A stretch of DNA of 64,000 bases from Myxococcales bacterium (GTDB taxonomy: Bacteria; Myxococcota_A; Polyangia; Haliangiales; Haliangiaceae), in contig JADJGV010000011.1 in NCBI GenBank assembly GCA_016707895.1, positions 1 to 64,000 of the forward strand, given 5' to 3'. Under the pieces are notes generated by a model. It ran no database searches and was not told where the DNA came from. It worked only from the letters and a program-made list of their open reading frames with translations. This document shows, one piece after another, positions 26,645-36,305 of the stretch. Every line of letters begins with the position of its first letter. Positions within the stretch are counted from its first letter, which is position 1. The translations under genes and the position numbers were made by a program.

Positions 26645-27484
26645 ATGCCTCGGGCTTGCATCGCCGCCGCGCTGGCGCTGGCGTTCGCCGCCTGCGCGCC
26701 GACGCCGCGCTGCCCGGTCGAGCCGCTCGCGCCGGAGGCGCCGTTCCTGTGGCGGGTGGCGCAGGGCGACGGCCCGCCGGTGTGGCTGTACGGCACGCTC
26801 CACAACGCCGGCGCGGCCGACGTGCCGACGGCGGCGTGGGACGCGCTGGCCGCGGCGCCGCGCTACGCCTCCGAGCTGGGCGACGCCGAGCCCGACCCCG
26901 ACGAGCTGGGCGAGCTGGCGCGGCTGCCGCGCGGCAAGGGCCTCGACGCGTTGCTGCCAGCCGACGACTGGTGGGACCTCGAGGGCGAGCTGCGCGGGCG
27001 GATCAAGCCCGACGACCTGCGCCGGGCACGCCCGTGGTACGCGATGTCGCTGCTCACCGCGAAGGTGGCGCCGGGGCCGTCGCCGACGATGGACGCGGCG
27101 CTGACCCGGCGGGCGCGCGCGCTGCGCCGCCCGATCGACGCGCTCGAGACCTGGCGGGCGCAGCTGACCACGGTCGCTGACGGCGTGACCGTCGCGGACC
27201 TGCAGGACGCGCTGCGCGCGCGCGCGACGATGCGCTGCGACCTCGACGCGATGAAGCAGTCGTACGTCGCCGGCGCGACCGCGCGCATGGCGCGCCACCT
27301 GAACGTGGCTGGCTCGGGCCGGCTGTTGCACGATCGCAACGCCGCCTGGCTGCCGACGATCGAGGGCTACCTCGCCGCCGATGGCGCGTTCGTCGCCGTC
27401 GGCCTGAGCCACCTGCTCGGCGACGATGGCCTGCCAGCGCAGCTCGCGGCTCGCGGCTACACCGTCGAGCGCCAGCGCTGGTGA
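26645..27484 (+). CDS. TraB/GumN-family lipoprotein
   Basis: A 279-aa lipoprotein (lipobox LALAFAAC, Cys about 17). The TraB/GumN (Tiki-like) signature is clear: LWRVAQG...VWLYGTLHNA near the N-terminus, an internal helical region (RARPWYAMSLL, DALETWRAQL) and the C-terminal AVGLSHLLGDDGLPAQL...GY. Eukaryotic Tiki members are metalloproteases, and the G-T-L-H and late H of this family form the proposed active site; both are here. It starts 60 bases from the divergent M36 protease gene. A TACCTT hexamer ends six bases before the ATG and may be its -10 element. Confidence 0.83.
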   Translation: MPRACIAAALALAFAACAPTPRCPVEPLAPEAPFLWRVAQGDGPPVWLYGTLHNAGAADVPTAAWDALAAAPRYASELGDAEPDPDELGELARLPRGKGLDALLPADDWWDLEGELRGRIKPDDLRRARPWYAMSLLTAKVAPGPSPTMDAALTRRARALRRPIDALETWRAQLTTVADGVTVADLQDALRARATMRCDLDAMKQSYVAGATARMARHLNVAGSGRLLHDRNAAWLPTIEGYLAADGAFVAVGLSHLLGDDGLPAQLAARGYTVERQRW

Positions 27485-27506
27485 GCGCCGGCGCCCCGGA
27501 CGCGGA

Positions 27507-27875
27507 TCAGCAGGCCTCGAGGGCCGCGCACGCCGCCGGGAGCATGAACGTGTCCGAGCAGATCTCGGCGTCGGTGGCGCCGGCCAGGCCGCCGATGCAG
27601 GCGCGCGCGTCACCGACCGTGGCGGTGCACGCCGCCGGCGGGACGGTGATCGCGGCGCACTCGGCGGGGTTCTGCCCGACCGTGAGCGTGAAGCCGCCGC
27701 CGCAGTCGACGGTGCGCTCGGGGAAGTCGGCGGCGAGATCCTCGCACACCGACTTGATGTCCGCGGCCGAGAGGCTGGTCAGCTTGGTGCTGTCCGACGG
27801 GCCGTCGTCACCGCCGCAGGCGATGAGCCCGACGGTGAAGAGGGCGGCGCAGAGGAGCGAGGTCAGGTTTTGCAT
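27507..27875 (-). CDS. Small Cys-rich lipoprotein
   Basis: A 122-aa predicted lipoprotein. The signal peptide has lipobox TVGLIAC (Cys about 20) and a GGDDG tether. The mature part has eight further Cys (CEDLA, VDCGGG, ECAAI, ACTA, ACIGG, ICSD, ACAAL, EAC), suggesting four disulfides. Function unknown. The ATG at 27875 gives a textbook signal peptide, and the upstream in-frame extension (to 27992) is Arg-rich and not credible. An AT-rich TTATCT hexamer lies seven bases upstream of the ATG. Confidence 0.72.
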   Translation of the reverse strand: MQNLTSLLCAALFTVGLIACGGDDGPSDSTKLTSLSAADIKSVCEDLAADFPERTVDCGGGFTLTVGQNPAECAAITVPPAACTATVGDARACIGGLAGATDAEICSDTFMLPAACAALEAC

Positions 27876-27992
27876 GGCCCCGAGATAACACGTCGGCCGG
27901 CAGCTGTGACCTTTTCTGACGCGGCGTGGGCGCCTGGAATTTTCCGCGCTCACCGCAACGCGGCACGGCAGCGACACGCCACCCGTCGGCAC

Positions 27993-28862
27993 TCATCGGA
28001 TGTCGATCGTGAGCGTCGTCGGCCGGCCCCGGCGCGTCAGCTCGACCTCGAGCCGCGTGGCGTCGCGGAGCTTGGCGTAGATCTCGAGCGCGCGGTCCAT
28101 CGACGTCAGCGCCTCGCCGTTGATCCGGTGGACGGTGTCACCGTTGGCGAAGCCCAGAGCGGCGAACGGCGAGCTCCGGCGCATCGCGTACAGCTTGAAG
28201 CCGTCGGGCTCGCCGTCCTGGATCGACGGCACCACCCGCACGCCCTTGGCCGTCGCCATCGGGTCGGCGAGCAGCTGGTCGACCGTGGCCCGGGTGATCA
28301 CCGCGTGGGTGTCGTCGACCTTGGTGATCCCCGCGACGGCGGGGGCCCCGCTCGGATCGTCGGGCGCCGGCGGCGGCGGCATCGTCAGGTCGGCGTTGTT
28401 CGCCGCCAGCGCGTCGAGATCGGGCCGCGCGGTCAGCGCCGCGCGGTCGCCGTCGATCGCCACCCGCACGACGACGATCGCCCCGGCCCGCTCGACCTCG
28501 AGCAAGAGCGTCTCGGGGCGCGCCCGCAGGAGCCGTCGCAGCTGCGCGCGGCCGGCCGCGGCGCTCTCGACCGGCGCGCCGCCGATCGTCCGCACCAGAT
28601 CGCCCGGCGCGAGCCCCAGCGCCGCCGGGTCGGTCGCCAGCATCCGGCCCCCGTCGAGGCGCAGCGGCGTCCCGGCGATCGCCGCCGCCAGCGCGGTCGC
28701 CGAGGTCCGGGCCTCGACCAGGCGCACCTGGCCGGTCGACGCGCCTCCGCGATCGCGCCCGAGCACGACCACCGCGGTCACCGCCGCCAGCACCAGCGCG
28801 AGGCCGGCCAGGGCCCCGGCGATCAGCGGACCACGCGAACGAGCGACCGGCGACGGGTCCAT
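27993..28862 (-). CDS. GspC-like PDZ-domain membrane protein
   Basis: A 289-aa protein: a short cytoplasmic N-terminus, one TM helix (residues about 12-34), a first PDZ-like region (LGLAPGDLVRTIGG) and a C-terminal PDZ closely resembling type II secretion GspC (GFKLYAMRRSSPFAALGFANGDTVHRINGEAL...LEVELTRRGRPTTL). In type II secretion GspC links the inner-membrane platform to the secretin. No other Gsp gene is in the window, so it may be a stand-alone homologue. Its start lies 40 bases inside the 3' end of the M48 gene, so it is probably co-transcribed. Confidence 0.78.
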   Translation of the reverse strand: MDPSPVARSRGPLIAGALAGLALVLAAVTAVVVLGRDRGGASTGQVRLVEARTSATALAAAIAGTPLRLDGGRMLATDPAALGLAPGDLVRTIGGAPVESAAAGRAQLRRLLRARPETLLLEVERAGAIVVVRVAIDGDRAALTARPDLDALAANNADLTMPPPPAPDDPSGAPAVAGITKVDDTHAVITRATVDQLLADPMATAKGVRVVPSIQDGEPDGFKLYAMRRSSPFAALGFANGDTVHRINGEALTSMDRALEIYAKLRDATRLEVELTRRGRPTTLTIDIR

Positions 28863-30151
28863 GCCGCCGGTTCTAGCACCGCCGGCCACCGACCGCGGCG
28901 ATCAATCCATCGGCGCCGCGGCGCGCCGGCCAGCGTCTGATCGATCACCTGCGCCGGCACGGCCAGCGCCTCGGCGACCCGCGCCATCTCGGCGTACTCC
29001 TCGTCGGCGACGTGGCCGTCGACGCCGGCGATCACCGTCAGGTGCTGCACCAGCTGGGCCCGGCGCGCCAGGCTGGCCGAGGCCAGCCCGGCCAGCAGGC
29101 CGTCGAGCTCGCCGCGCAGCTTGCCGACGTCGTCGGCCGCCGGCGCCTGCTTGGCGCCCAGGAGCGCGCGCAGCGCCGCCAGCTCGGCGTCGGACACCCC
29201 GCCGTGGGCCGCGGCCACGCACACGCCGGCGCAGTACAGCGCGCGCCGCATCTGCTCGGCCTCGGCGCCGCGGTCCTCGAGGTACGACGGCTCCATCAGC
29301 GCCAGGTCGCGCTCGACGATCGCCTCGACGTCGTCGAGCGACAGGTCGCCCTTGCCGGCGCCGACCCGCTCGGCGAACGCCGCCGAGCGCCCGAACGCCA
29401 GCAGCGCCCGCACCCGCACCGGCGTGTACGGGTGGGTCGAGAAGCAATCGAGCGTGTCGTCGTCGTCGCGCACCTCGTGGGCCGCGCTCGGCGCCGACGC
29501 CAGCGACTCGACCTGCGAGGCGAACGCCTCGAGGTCGGTCGTGATGATCGGCCGCGACAGCCCGCTGGTCATCTTGAAGAACGCGGTGGCCGCGACCTCG
29601 GGATCGCCGGCGCACAGCACGCCGGCGCGGTCGGCGGACACCTCGGCGGCGCGGCACCACACGAACAGCTTGAGCTGCACCGGCCGCGACACCAGCGTGC
29701 CGCCGACGTCCTCGATGGTCGCCGTGATCGGCATCGGGATGCCGAAGTGGTCGTAGAGCGCGTGGCCCAGCTCGTGGCCGATCACGAACCGCAGCTCGGT
29801 GGGCGAGAACTCCTCGAGCAGCCGCGACGACAGGCCCAGCACGATCGGCCCCGAGCGGCCCCTCGACACGAACGCCGAGTAGACCGGCTTGGGCTCGAGG
29901 AACACCTCGATCGGCGCGGTCACCCCGAGCCGCTCGCGGCAGTCGGCCAGCGCCTCGGCCACCTGCGGCGCCATCCGCCGGTTGAGGCGGATGGCCTCGG
30001 CCAGCAGGCTGCGCCGGTGGCGGAAGCCGTAGCCGGACGCGCGGTGCTCGAACTTCTCGAGGGCCTTCTTGACGCCGCGGTCGGCGCTCAGCTCGTCGCG
30101 CAGCGCCCGATCGCGGCGCGCCTGGACTCCCGGGGCGTCGAGGGCGGCCAT
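28823..30151 (-). CDS. M48 metallopeptidase fused to a TerB-like domain (442 aa)
   Basis: The N-terminal half is an M48-type zinc peptidase: VIGHELGHALYDHFG (HExxH at about residue 142) and the third ligand in AAEVSADRAG, plus FSTHPYTPVRVRAL, typical of the family. Residues about 300-415 form a helical TerB-like domain (CAGVCVAAAHGGVSDAE, VIAGVDGHVADEEY, two D-x-x-V/E-E helical hairpins). There is no signal peptide or TM helix, unlike membrane M48 proteases such as HtpX. It starts one base after the stop of the stand-alone TerB gene, so two TerB modules are made together. Confidence 0.83.
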   Translation of the reverse strand: MAALDAPGVQARRDRALRDELSADRGVKKALEKFEHRASGYGFRHRRSLLAEAIRLNRRMAPQVAEALADCRERLGVTAPIEVFLEPKPVYSAFVSRGRSGPIVLGLSSRLLEEFSPTELRFVIGHELGHALYDHFGIPMPITATIEDVGGTLVSRPVQLKLFVWCRAAEVSADRAGVLCAGDPEVAATAFFKMTSGLSRPIITTDLEAFASQVESLASAPSAAHEVRDDDDTLDCFSTHPYTPVRVRALLAFGRSAAFAERVGAGKGDLSLDDVEAIVERDLALMEPSYLEDRGAEAEQMRRALYCAGVCVAAAHGGVSDAELAALRALLGAKQAPAADDVGKLRGELDGLLAGLASASLARRAQLVQHLTVIAGVDGHVADEEYAEMARVAEALAVPAQVIDQTLAGAPRRRWIDRRGRWPAVLEPAAWTRRRSLVRVVR

Positions 30152-30152
30152 C

Positions 30153-30587
30153 TTACTTGGCGTACTTGAGGGCGAGGATCGAGATCGCCGTGTTGGCGAG
30201 GTTGTCGTCGATGCCCATCACCCGCTGCATCGCCTCGAGCAGCTCCTCCTCGGCCTCGTCGACGTCGCCGCTCGACAGCGCGATGTCGGCGGCCAGGATG
30301 AACGCCTTCTTGCGCACGGCCTCGCTCGAGATCTCGCCCAGCGCCTTGACCGCCTCCTGCACGCTGTTGAACTTGGCGCGCAGCTTCTTGGCGTCGGCCA
30401 TCTGCTTGTCGAAGTCGGCCTCCTTGAACTCGGGCAGCGTGTTGATGAACGCCTCGAGCGTCTCGATCTCCGAGCCCTCCATGTAGCCGTCGGCCGAGGC
30501 CATCAGCAGCATCGCGTGGAGCAGCAGGACGTCGTCGCTGGCCTTCTTGGCGGGCTGCGAGCCGAGAATCTTTCCGAACAGACCCAT
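30153..30587 (-). CDS. TerB-like domain protein (144 aa)
   Basis: A compact helical protein of the TerB/DjlA-N type: LLHAMLLMASADGYMEGSE and ILAADIALSSGDVDEAEEEL show the paired acidic, metal-binding-like helices of TerB. TerB proteins are linked to tellurite and stress-response complexes. A strong GGAGG Shine-Dalgarno sits seven bases before the ATG, the best in the window, so high expression is plausible. First gene of the TerB / M48-TerB / PDZ operon. Confidence 0.85.
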   Translation of the reverse strand: MGLFGKILGSQPAKKASDDVLLLHAMLLMASADGYMEGSEIETLEAFINTLPEFKEADFDKQMADAKKLRAKFNSVQEAVKALGEISSEAVRKKAFILAADIALSSGDVDEAEEELLEAMQRVMGIDDNLANTAISILALKYAK

Positions 30588-30800
30588 GGGAGCCTCCGTA
30601 TCGATGGTTGGCAGACGTGACCGATGTGGAGCGAGGTTCGAACCCGGCCCGGGCGCCGTCAATCGACGCGGCCGGCAATCGCCGCCACTCCCGCCGTCAA
30701 CGCGGTGTCACCGCCATCACACCCCGGCCGGCGCCGCCCCCGCCCGCCGGGCAGACGCGGTACCCTCGACGAGCCGCCCGTCCATGTCGTGGAGTCCCCC

Positions 30801-31502
30801 GTGAACCGATCCGTCGCCCTCGTCGTCCTGACCCTCGCCGGCGCCGCCGAGCTCGCCAGCGCTGGCACCGTCGAAGGGACCGTCGTGGTCCAGGGCAGCG
30901 CCCAGGTGCATCCGATCGCGCCCCAGCCCCGCCGCTACCGTCGGCGCCCCGGGCCGCGGCTGATGGCGCCGCTGCGCATCGACCTCGGCGCGATCGGCGC
31001 GGCCTCCGATCACGGCACGCTGGGCGGCGCCGAGGCGTCGATCGGCGTCCACTGGGCGTCGCTGTCGCCCGAGCCCACCAACTTCGACATCGGCCTCGGC
31101 GTGTTCGCCGGCACGATGAGCAACAGCCGGCTGCCCGACGACGCCAGCGGCAACCCCGAGTCGCTCGACTACGGCGGCCTGTACGGCGAGTTCGGCAAGA
31201 CGCTGTCGGGCGGCGACTTCTGGCGCACCTGGGCGCTGGGCCGCGCCGAGTACCTGAGCAGCGAGGGCCGCCTCGACGCCACCGGCGGCACCGAGCGGCA
31301 CACCGGCATCGGCGTCAGCGCCAAGCTCGAGGCCGAGCTGTACCTGTCGGGCGTCGGCATCTCGCCCGACGGCATCTTCCTCGGCACCTACGCGATCGGC
31401 CTGTACGTCGAGGGCGCGGTGCGGCGGCTGCACGACGACGTCAGCGATCTGCAGCTCGGCGTCGGCCTGACCATCCGCACCCCGATGGTGTGGACCTGGT
31501 AG
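30801..31502 (+). CDS. Predicted outer-membrane beta-barrel protein
   Basis: Signal peptide (NRSVALVVLTLAGAAELASA, GTG start), a basic proline-rich linker (QPRRYRRRPGP), then alternating hydrophobic strands (LRIDLGAIGAAS, EASIGVHWASLS, FDIGLGVFAGT, KLEAELYLSG, AIGLYVEGAV) and a C-terminal aromatic residue (Trp), the usual end of outer-membrane barrels. Length 233 aa would fit an 8-stranded barrel. The 213 bases upstream (30588-30800) hold no other gene I can support. The following small gene begins four bases after its stop. Confidence 0.68.
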   Translation: MNRSVALVVLTLAGAAELASAGTVEGTVVVQGSAQVHPIAPQPRRYRRRPGPRLMAPLRIDLGAIGAASDHGTLGGAEASIGVHWASLSPEPTNFDIGLGVFAGTMSNSRLPDDASGNPESLDYGGLYGEFGKTLSGGDFWRTWALGRAEYLSSEGRLDATGGTERHTGIGVSAKLEAELYLSGVGISPDGIFLGTYAIGLYVEGAVRRLHDDVSDLQLGVGLTIRTPMVWTW

Positions 31503-31506
31503 GCGC

Positions 31507-31809
31507 ATGCTGACCGGGATCATCATCGGCGTGGTCGTGGCCATCACCCTGGGGCTGGTGAACCAGCGCAACGCGCGCAAGGGCACCGGCCTGCCGGGGC
31601 AGCTCGAGCAGGTGCTGCGCACGCGGGGCCCGGCGACGCTGCGCGAGCTGGCGGGCGCCGTCGGCAAGGACTCGCTCCTCGGCCGCGGCGACGTGGCCCA
31701 GGCGCTGGCCGCGCTGCAGGCCACCAAGAAGGTGCGCATGATCCCCGCGCCGCCCGGCACGCCGGGCACCAAGGCCGAGACCACGCGCTACGAGCTGATC
31801 GCGCCCTGA
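31507..31809 (+). CDS. Small membrane-anchored winged-helix-like protein (100 aa)
   Basis: One N-terminal TM helix (LTGIIIGVVVAITLGLV), then a domain that looks like a winged helix: LEQVLRTRGPATLRELAGAVG, a recognition-like helix GDVAQALAALQATKKV and a wing ending ETTRYELI. Membrane-anchored DNA-binding proteins exist, but this could equally be a fold without DNA-binding function. It starts four bases after the barrel gene stop and is likely co-transcribed with it. Confidence 0.65.
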   Translation: MLTGIIIGVVVAITLGLVNQRNARKGTGLPGQLEQVLRTRGPATLRELAGAVGKDSLLGRGDVAQALAALQATKKVRMIPAPPGTPGTKAETTRYELIAP

Positions 31810-31821
31810 CGTCCGCGCACG

Positions 31822-33120
<1,299 letters not shown>

Positions 33121-33155
33121 GTCGGGAACGTCGGCTGGCCGGGGGCTGGTGTCAA
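33121..33155 (-). promoter_or_regulatory. HD-hydrolase promoter, leaderless geometry
   Basis: Minus strand: perfect TTGACA (33155-33150), a 17-base spacer, GACGTT (33132-33127), six bases, GTG start at 33120. There is no Shine-Dalgarno. The -10 element is weak, but its position is exactly where a start-codon TSS requires it. Confidence 0.5.
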
Positions 33156-33157
33156 CT

Positions 33158-33190
33158 TTGCGAGGCGCCGGCGCCGACGTATATAGGGGC
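33158..33190 (+). promoter_or_regulatory. fdhD promoter, leaderless geometry
   Basis: TTGCGA (33158-33163), a 16-base spacer, TATATA (33180-33185), then five bases (GGGGC) and the GTG start of fdhD. TATATA is strikingly AT-rich for this DNA. Its -35 is two bases from the -35 of the divergent HD gene, so one bound regulator or polymerase could affect both. Confidence 0.6.
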
Positions 33191-33957
33191 GTGCCCCAGC
33201 GCCGCGTCGACCGCCTCGATCTCGCCGCCGGCACCCGGGCCGCGGTCGACGACGACGTCGCCGACGAGGCCGCGCTGGTGGTGACCGCCCGCGGCCAGGC
33301 CGTCGCGACCCTGATGCGCACCCCCGGCGACGACGTCGCGCTGGTGCGCGGGCTGCTGTACGCCGAGGCCGGCCCGGCGGTCGCGGCCCGGGCCATGACC
33401 CAGGCCGGGCCGCACCAGGTCGACGTCGACGCCGCCCCCGCCGAGCTGCCGGCCCGCGCGGTGCTGGCGTCGGCGGCGTGCGGCGTGTGCGGCCGGATCG
33501 AGGTGGCCGCGCTCGAGGGCCGGGCCGGGCGGTGGCCGCCGACTGGCAACTGCCGGCCGCGGTGATCGCCGCGATCCCGGCGGCGGTGCGCGCCGAGCAG
33601 CCGACCTTCGCGACCACCGGCGGCCTGCACGCCGCGGCGCTGTGCGATCGCGCCGGCCGGGTGCTGGCGGTGGCCGAGGACGTCGGCCGCCACAACGCGG
33701 TCGACAAGCTGGTCGGCGCCGCGGTCGCCGCCGGCGGGCTGCCGTGGCGCGAGCGGGTGCTGGCGCTCACCGGCCGGGCCGGCTACGAGCTGCTCGAGAA
33801 GGCGGTGCTGGCCGGCGTGCCGGTGGTGGTCGCGGTGTCGGCGCCCAGCCGGCTGGCGATCGACGTCGCCGAGCGCTTCGGCGTCACGCTGTGCGGGTTC
33901 GTGCGGCCGCCGCGGCTCAACGTCTACAGCCACGGCTGGCGCGTCGTCGGGCCGTAG
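33191..33957 (+). CDS. fdhD: Formate dehydrogenase accessory sulfurtransferase FdhD, interrupted by a frameshift
   Basis: FdhD delivers sulfur from IscS to the molybdenum/tungsten cofactor of formate dehydrogenase. The N-terminal half in frame 2 has LVRGLLYAE and the catalytic SAACGVCG. The C-terminal half in frame 1 has TFATTGGLHAAAL, AEDVGRHNAVDK, LTGRAGYELLEK and the NVYSHG end. Together they give about 255 aa, the usual family length. The two halves join only if one base is added in the GGCCGGGCCGGGCGG run (about 33517-33535). The gene is therefore either truncated or carries a sequencing error. No formate dehydrogenase gene is in the window. Confidence 0.85.
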
Positions 33958-34046
33958 CGATCGCGGCTTGACCGATCGCCCCGAGCTGCCATACACCGCG
34001 CGCAATACGCCGCGCCCGGCGCGCGTTCCCGCGCGACGTCGGTAAG

Positions 34047-34082
34047 TTGCCCACCGCTCCACCTCATGCCTAGGGTTCCGCG
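34047..34082 (+). promoter_or_regulatory. Sulfatase gene promoter, leaderless geometry
   Basis: TTGCCC (34047-34052), an 18-base spacer, TAGGGT (34071-34076), six bases, then the ATG at 34083. No Shine-Dalgarno precedes the ATG. A second possible promoter further up starts with TTGACC at about 33968. Confidence 0.45.
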
Positions 34083-36305
34083 ATGACCTCCCTGCCCCGC
34101 GCGACGACGCTGGTCGCGCTCGTCCCGTCGCTCCTGATCGCCTGCAAGGGCGGCGGCGACAAGAAGCCCCCGCCCACCACCGGCACCGGCACCGGCTCCA
34201 CCGCCGGCACCGCGGCGCCGACCAAGACGCCGGCCAAGGCGCCGGCGCGCGGCCCCGAGCACGCCGTGTACTCGCTGGTCGACAACCGCCTCGCCGCGCA
34301 CCTGCACCGCAAGGGCAACCTGGTGCTGGCCGGCGGCTCGGCCGGGTTCGCCAAGTACACCCGCTTCGGCAACACCGAGAAGATCAAGACCCCGACCTGG
34401 CAGCTGCGCCAGACCAAGGACACCACCAAGGTGGCGATCATGTCCGGCGCGTCGGCGCGGGTCGACGTGCCGCTGTCGCCGGCCGAGCTGGCCGGCGAGC
34501 CGGTGGTGCGGGTCCGCACCTACAGCGACGCGGCCCGCGCGTTCTCGGTGCGGGTCAACGGCAACAAGGACGTCGCCGGCGAGGCCCCCGCCGGCTGGGG
34601 CGTGATCGAGCTCAAGCCGCCGACCGGGCAGTTCAAGGAGGGCGAGAACGAGCTCCTGTTCTTCACCCGCGGCCCCGGCCTCGTGGTCGACTGGATCTCG
34701 GTCGGCAGCGGCCAGCCGGCCGAGGCGGAGATGACGACGTTCTACGACGCCGGCGCCAAGGCGCTGGTGCTGCCCGAGGGCGGCGGCCTGTCGTACTTCG
34801 TGCAGGTGCCCGAGGGCGCGCGGGTCACCGGCGACCTCGCCGACGGCGCGTGCGCGGTGCAGGTCAAGGCGGTGGCCGCCGACGGCGCCGGCGCCGACGG
34901 GACGCTGACCGGGCTCGGCTCGGCGGTCGAGCTGGGCACGCTGGCCGGCAAGGCGGTGCGCCTGGATCTGGTGGCCACCGGCTGCCCCACGGCCAAGCTC
35001 AGCAACGCCGCGCTGGTGGTGGCCGGCGAGGCGCCCAAGCCGGCGCGCGGCACGCCGCCCAAGTACATCGTGATGTTCGTGATGGACTCGCTGCGCGCCG
35101 ATCGGGTGCGGGTGTTCAACCCCGGCGCCCGCCCCGAGGTGCCGACCTGGGAGAAGCTGGCCGAGACCTCGGCGCTGTTCCTCCAGCACTACGTCCAGGG
35201 CAACGAGTCGCGGGTCTCGCACGCGTCGTTGTGGTCGTCGCTGTACCCGATCAAGCACTCGATGATCGGCGCCAGCGAGAAGCTCGACCCCAAGTGGACG
35301 ACGATCGACGAGGTGGCCAAGACCGGCGGCAAGTTCGTCGCCGGCGCCAGCGCCAACGGCTACGTCGATCCCAAGCGCTGGGGCTTCGGCACCCAGTGGG
35401 ACGCGTTCTCCAACCACATCCATGAGGCGCTGGGGCTCAAGGCCGAGGACATCATGGCCAAGGGCATCAAGTTCGTCGGCGAGAAGAAGGAGCCGTGGTT
35501 CCTGTACCTCGGCACCGTCGACACCCACGTGTCGTGGCGGGCCAAGGAGCCGTGGCTGGCCAAGTACGACCCGGGCTACAGCGGCCGCTTCAAGGAGGTG
35601 TTCTCGGGCGCCGACGCCGCGGCCGCCGCCGGCGGCGCCGCGCTGTCCGACGCCGAGATGAAGCACGTCCGCGCGCTGTACGACTCCAACGTCAGCTACC
35701 AGGACAAGGTGCTGGGCGACCTGATCGCCAAGCTCGAGGCGGCCGGCATCTGGAACGAGACGATGCTGATCATCACCGCCGATCACGGCGACGAGCAGTG
35801 GGAGGACGGCCGGGTCGGCCACGGCGCGTCGTCGCGCGACATGCTGGTGCACGTGCCGCTGCTCATCCACTACCCGCCGATGTTCCCGGCCGGCAAGCAC
35901 CCCGAGGGCACCGAGCTGGTCGACGTCGTGCCGACCGTGGCCGACGCGCTGGGCGTCCAGACCGATCCCGAGTGGCAGGGCCAGTCGCTGATCCCGCTGG
36001 CCAACGGCGTCGGCGCCGGCTACGGCCGGATGTCGTTCACGTCGATGTACGAGGACAGCCACGGCGCGCGCCTGGGCGACTGGAAGGTCCGCATCTCGGG
36101 CGGCGCCAACCTGCGGGTCTACGACCTCGCCACCGACGCCGACGAGATGAAGTCGCTGACCGGCGACGCCGCCGCGGCGATCGGCGGCCGCACCGTGCTC
36201 GACCCGCTGTGGCTGTTCCGCACCTTCAACAAGGACTGGAAGAAGTCGGTGTGGGGCAACGCCGCCAACGTCAGCGCGCGGTTCGCCGAAGACATGGGCG
36301 AGTGA
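34083..36305 (+). CDS. Sulfatase/alkaline-phosphatase-fold lipoprotein (740 aa)
   Basis: Lipobox LIAC (Cys about 21) with a Lys/Gly/Thr-rich tether. Residues about 60-300 form a beta-rich N-terminal region (VRVRTYSDAARAFSVRVNG). A sulfatase-type alkaline-phosphatase fold follows from about 320: metal-binding VMDSLRADR, a nucleophile region ESRVSHASLW, TADHGDEQWEDG, VGHGASS and VPLLIHYP. The nucleophile motif departs from the C/S-x-P-x-R of true sulfatases (here S-R-V-S-H), so arylsulfatase activity is doubtful; phosphodiesterase or phosphoethanolamine-type transfer is possible. It overlaps the next small gene (TGATG). Confidence 0.82.
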   Translation: MTSLPRATTLVALVPSLLIACKGGGDKKPPPTTGTGTGSTAGTAAPTKTPAKAPARGPEHAVYSLVDNRLAAHLHRKGNLVLAGGSAGFAKYTRFGNTEKIKTPTWQLRQTKDTTKVAIMSGASARVDVPLSPAELAGEPVVRVRTYSDAARAFSVRVNGNKDVAGEAPAGWGVIELKPPTGQFKEGENELLFFTRGPGLVVDWISVGSGQPAEAEMTTFYDAGAKALVLPEGGGLSYFVQVPEGARVTGDLADGACAVQVKAVAADGAGADGTLTGLGSAVELGTLAGKAVRLDLVATGCPTAKLSNAALVVAGEAPKPARGTPPKYIVMFVMDSLRADRVRVFNPGARPEVPTWEKLAETSALFLQHYVQGNESRVSHASLWSSLYPIKHSMIGASEKLDPKWTTIDEVAKTGGKFVAGASANGYVDPKRWGFGTQWDAFSNHIHEALGLKAEDIMAKGIKFVGEKKEPWFLYLGTVDTHVSWRAKEPWLAKYDPGYSGRFKEVFSGADAAAAAGGAALSDAEMKHVRALYDSNVSYQDKVLGDLIAKLEAAGIWNETMLIITADHGDEQWEDGRVGHGASSRDMLVHVPLLIHYPPMFPAGKHPEGTELVDVVPTVADALGVQTDPEWQGQSLIPLANGVGAGYGRMSFTSMYEDSHGARLGDWKVRISGGANLRVYDLATDADEMKSLTGDAAAAIGGRTVLDPLWLFRTFNKDWKKSVWGNAANVSARFAEDMGE

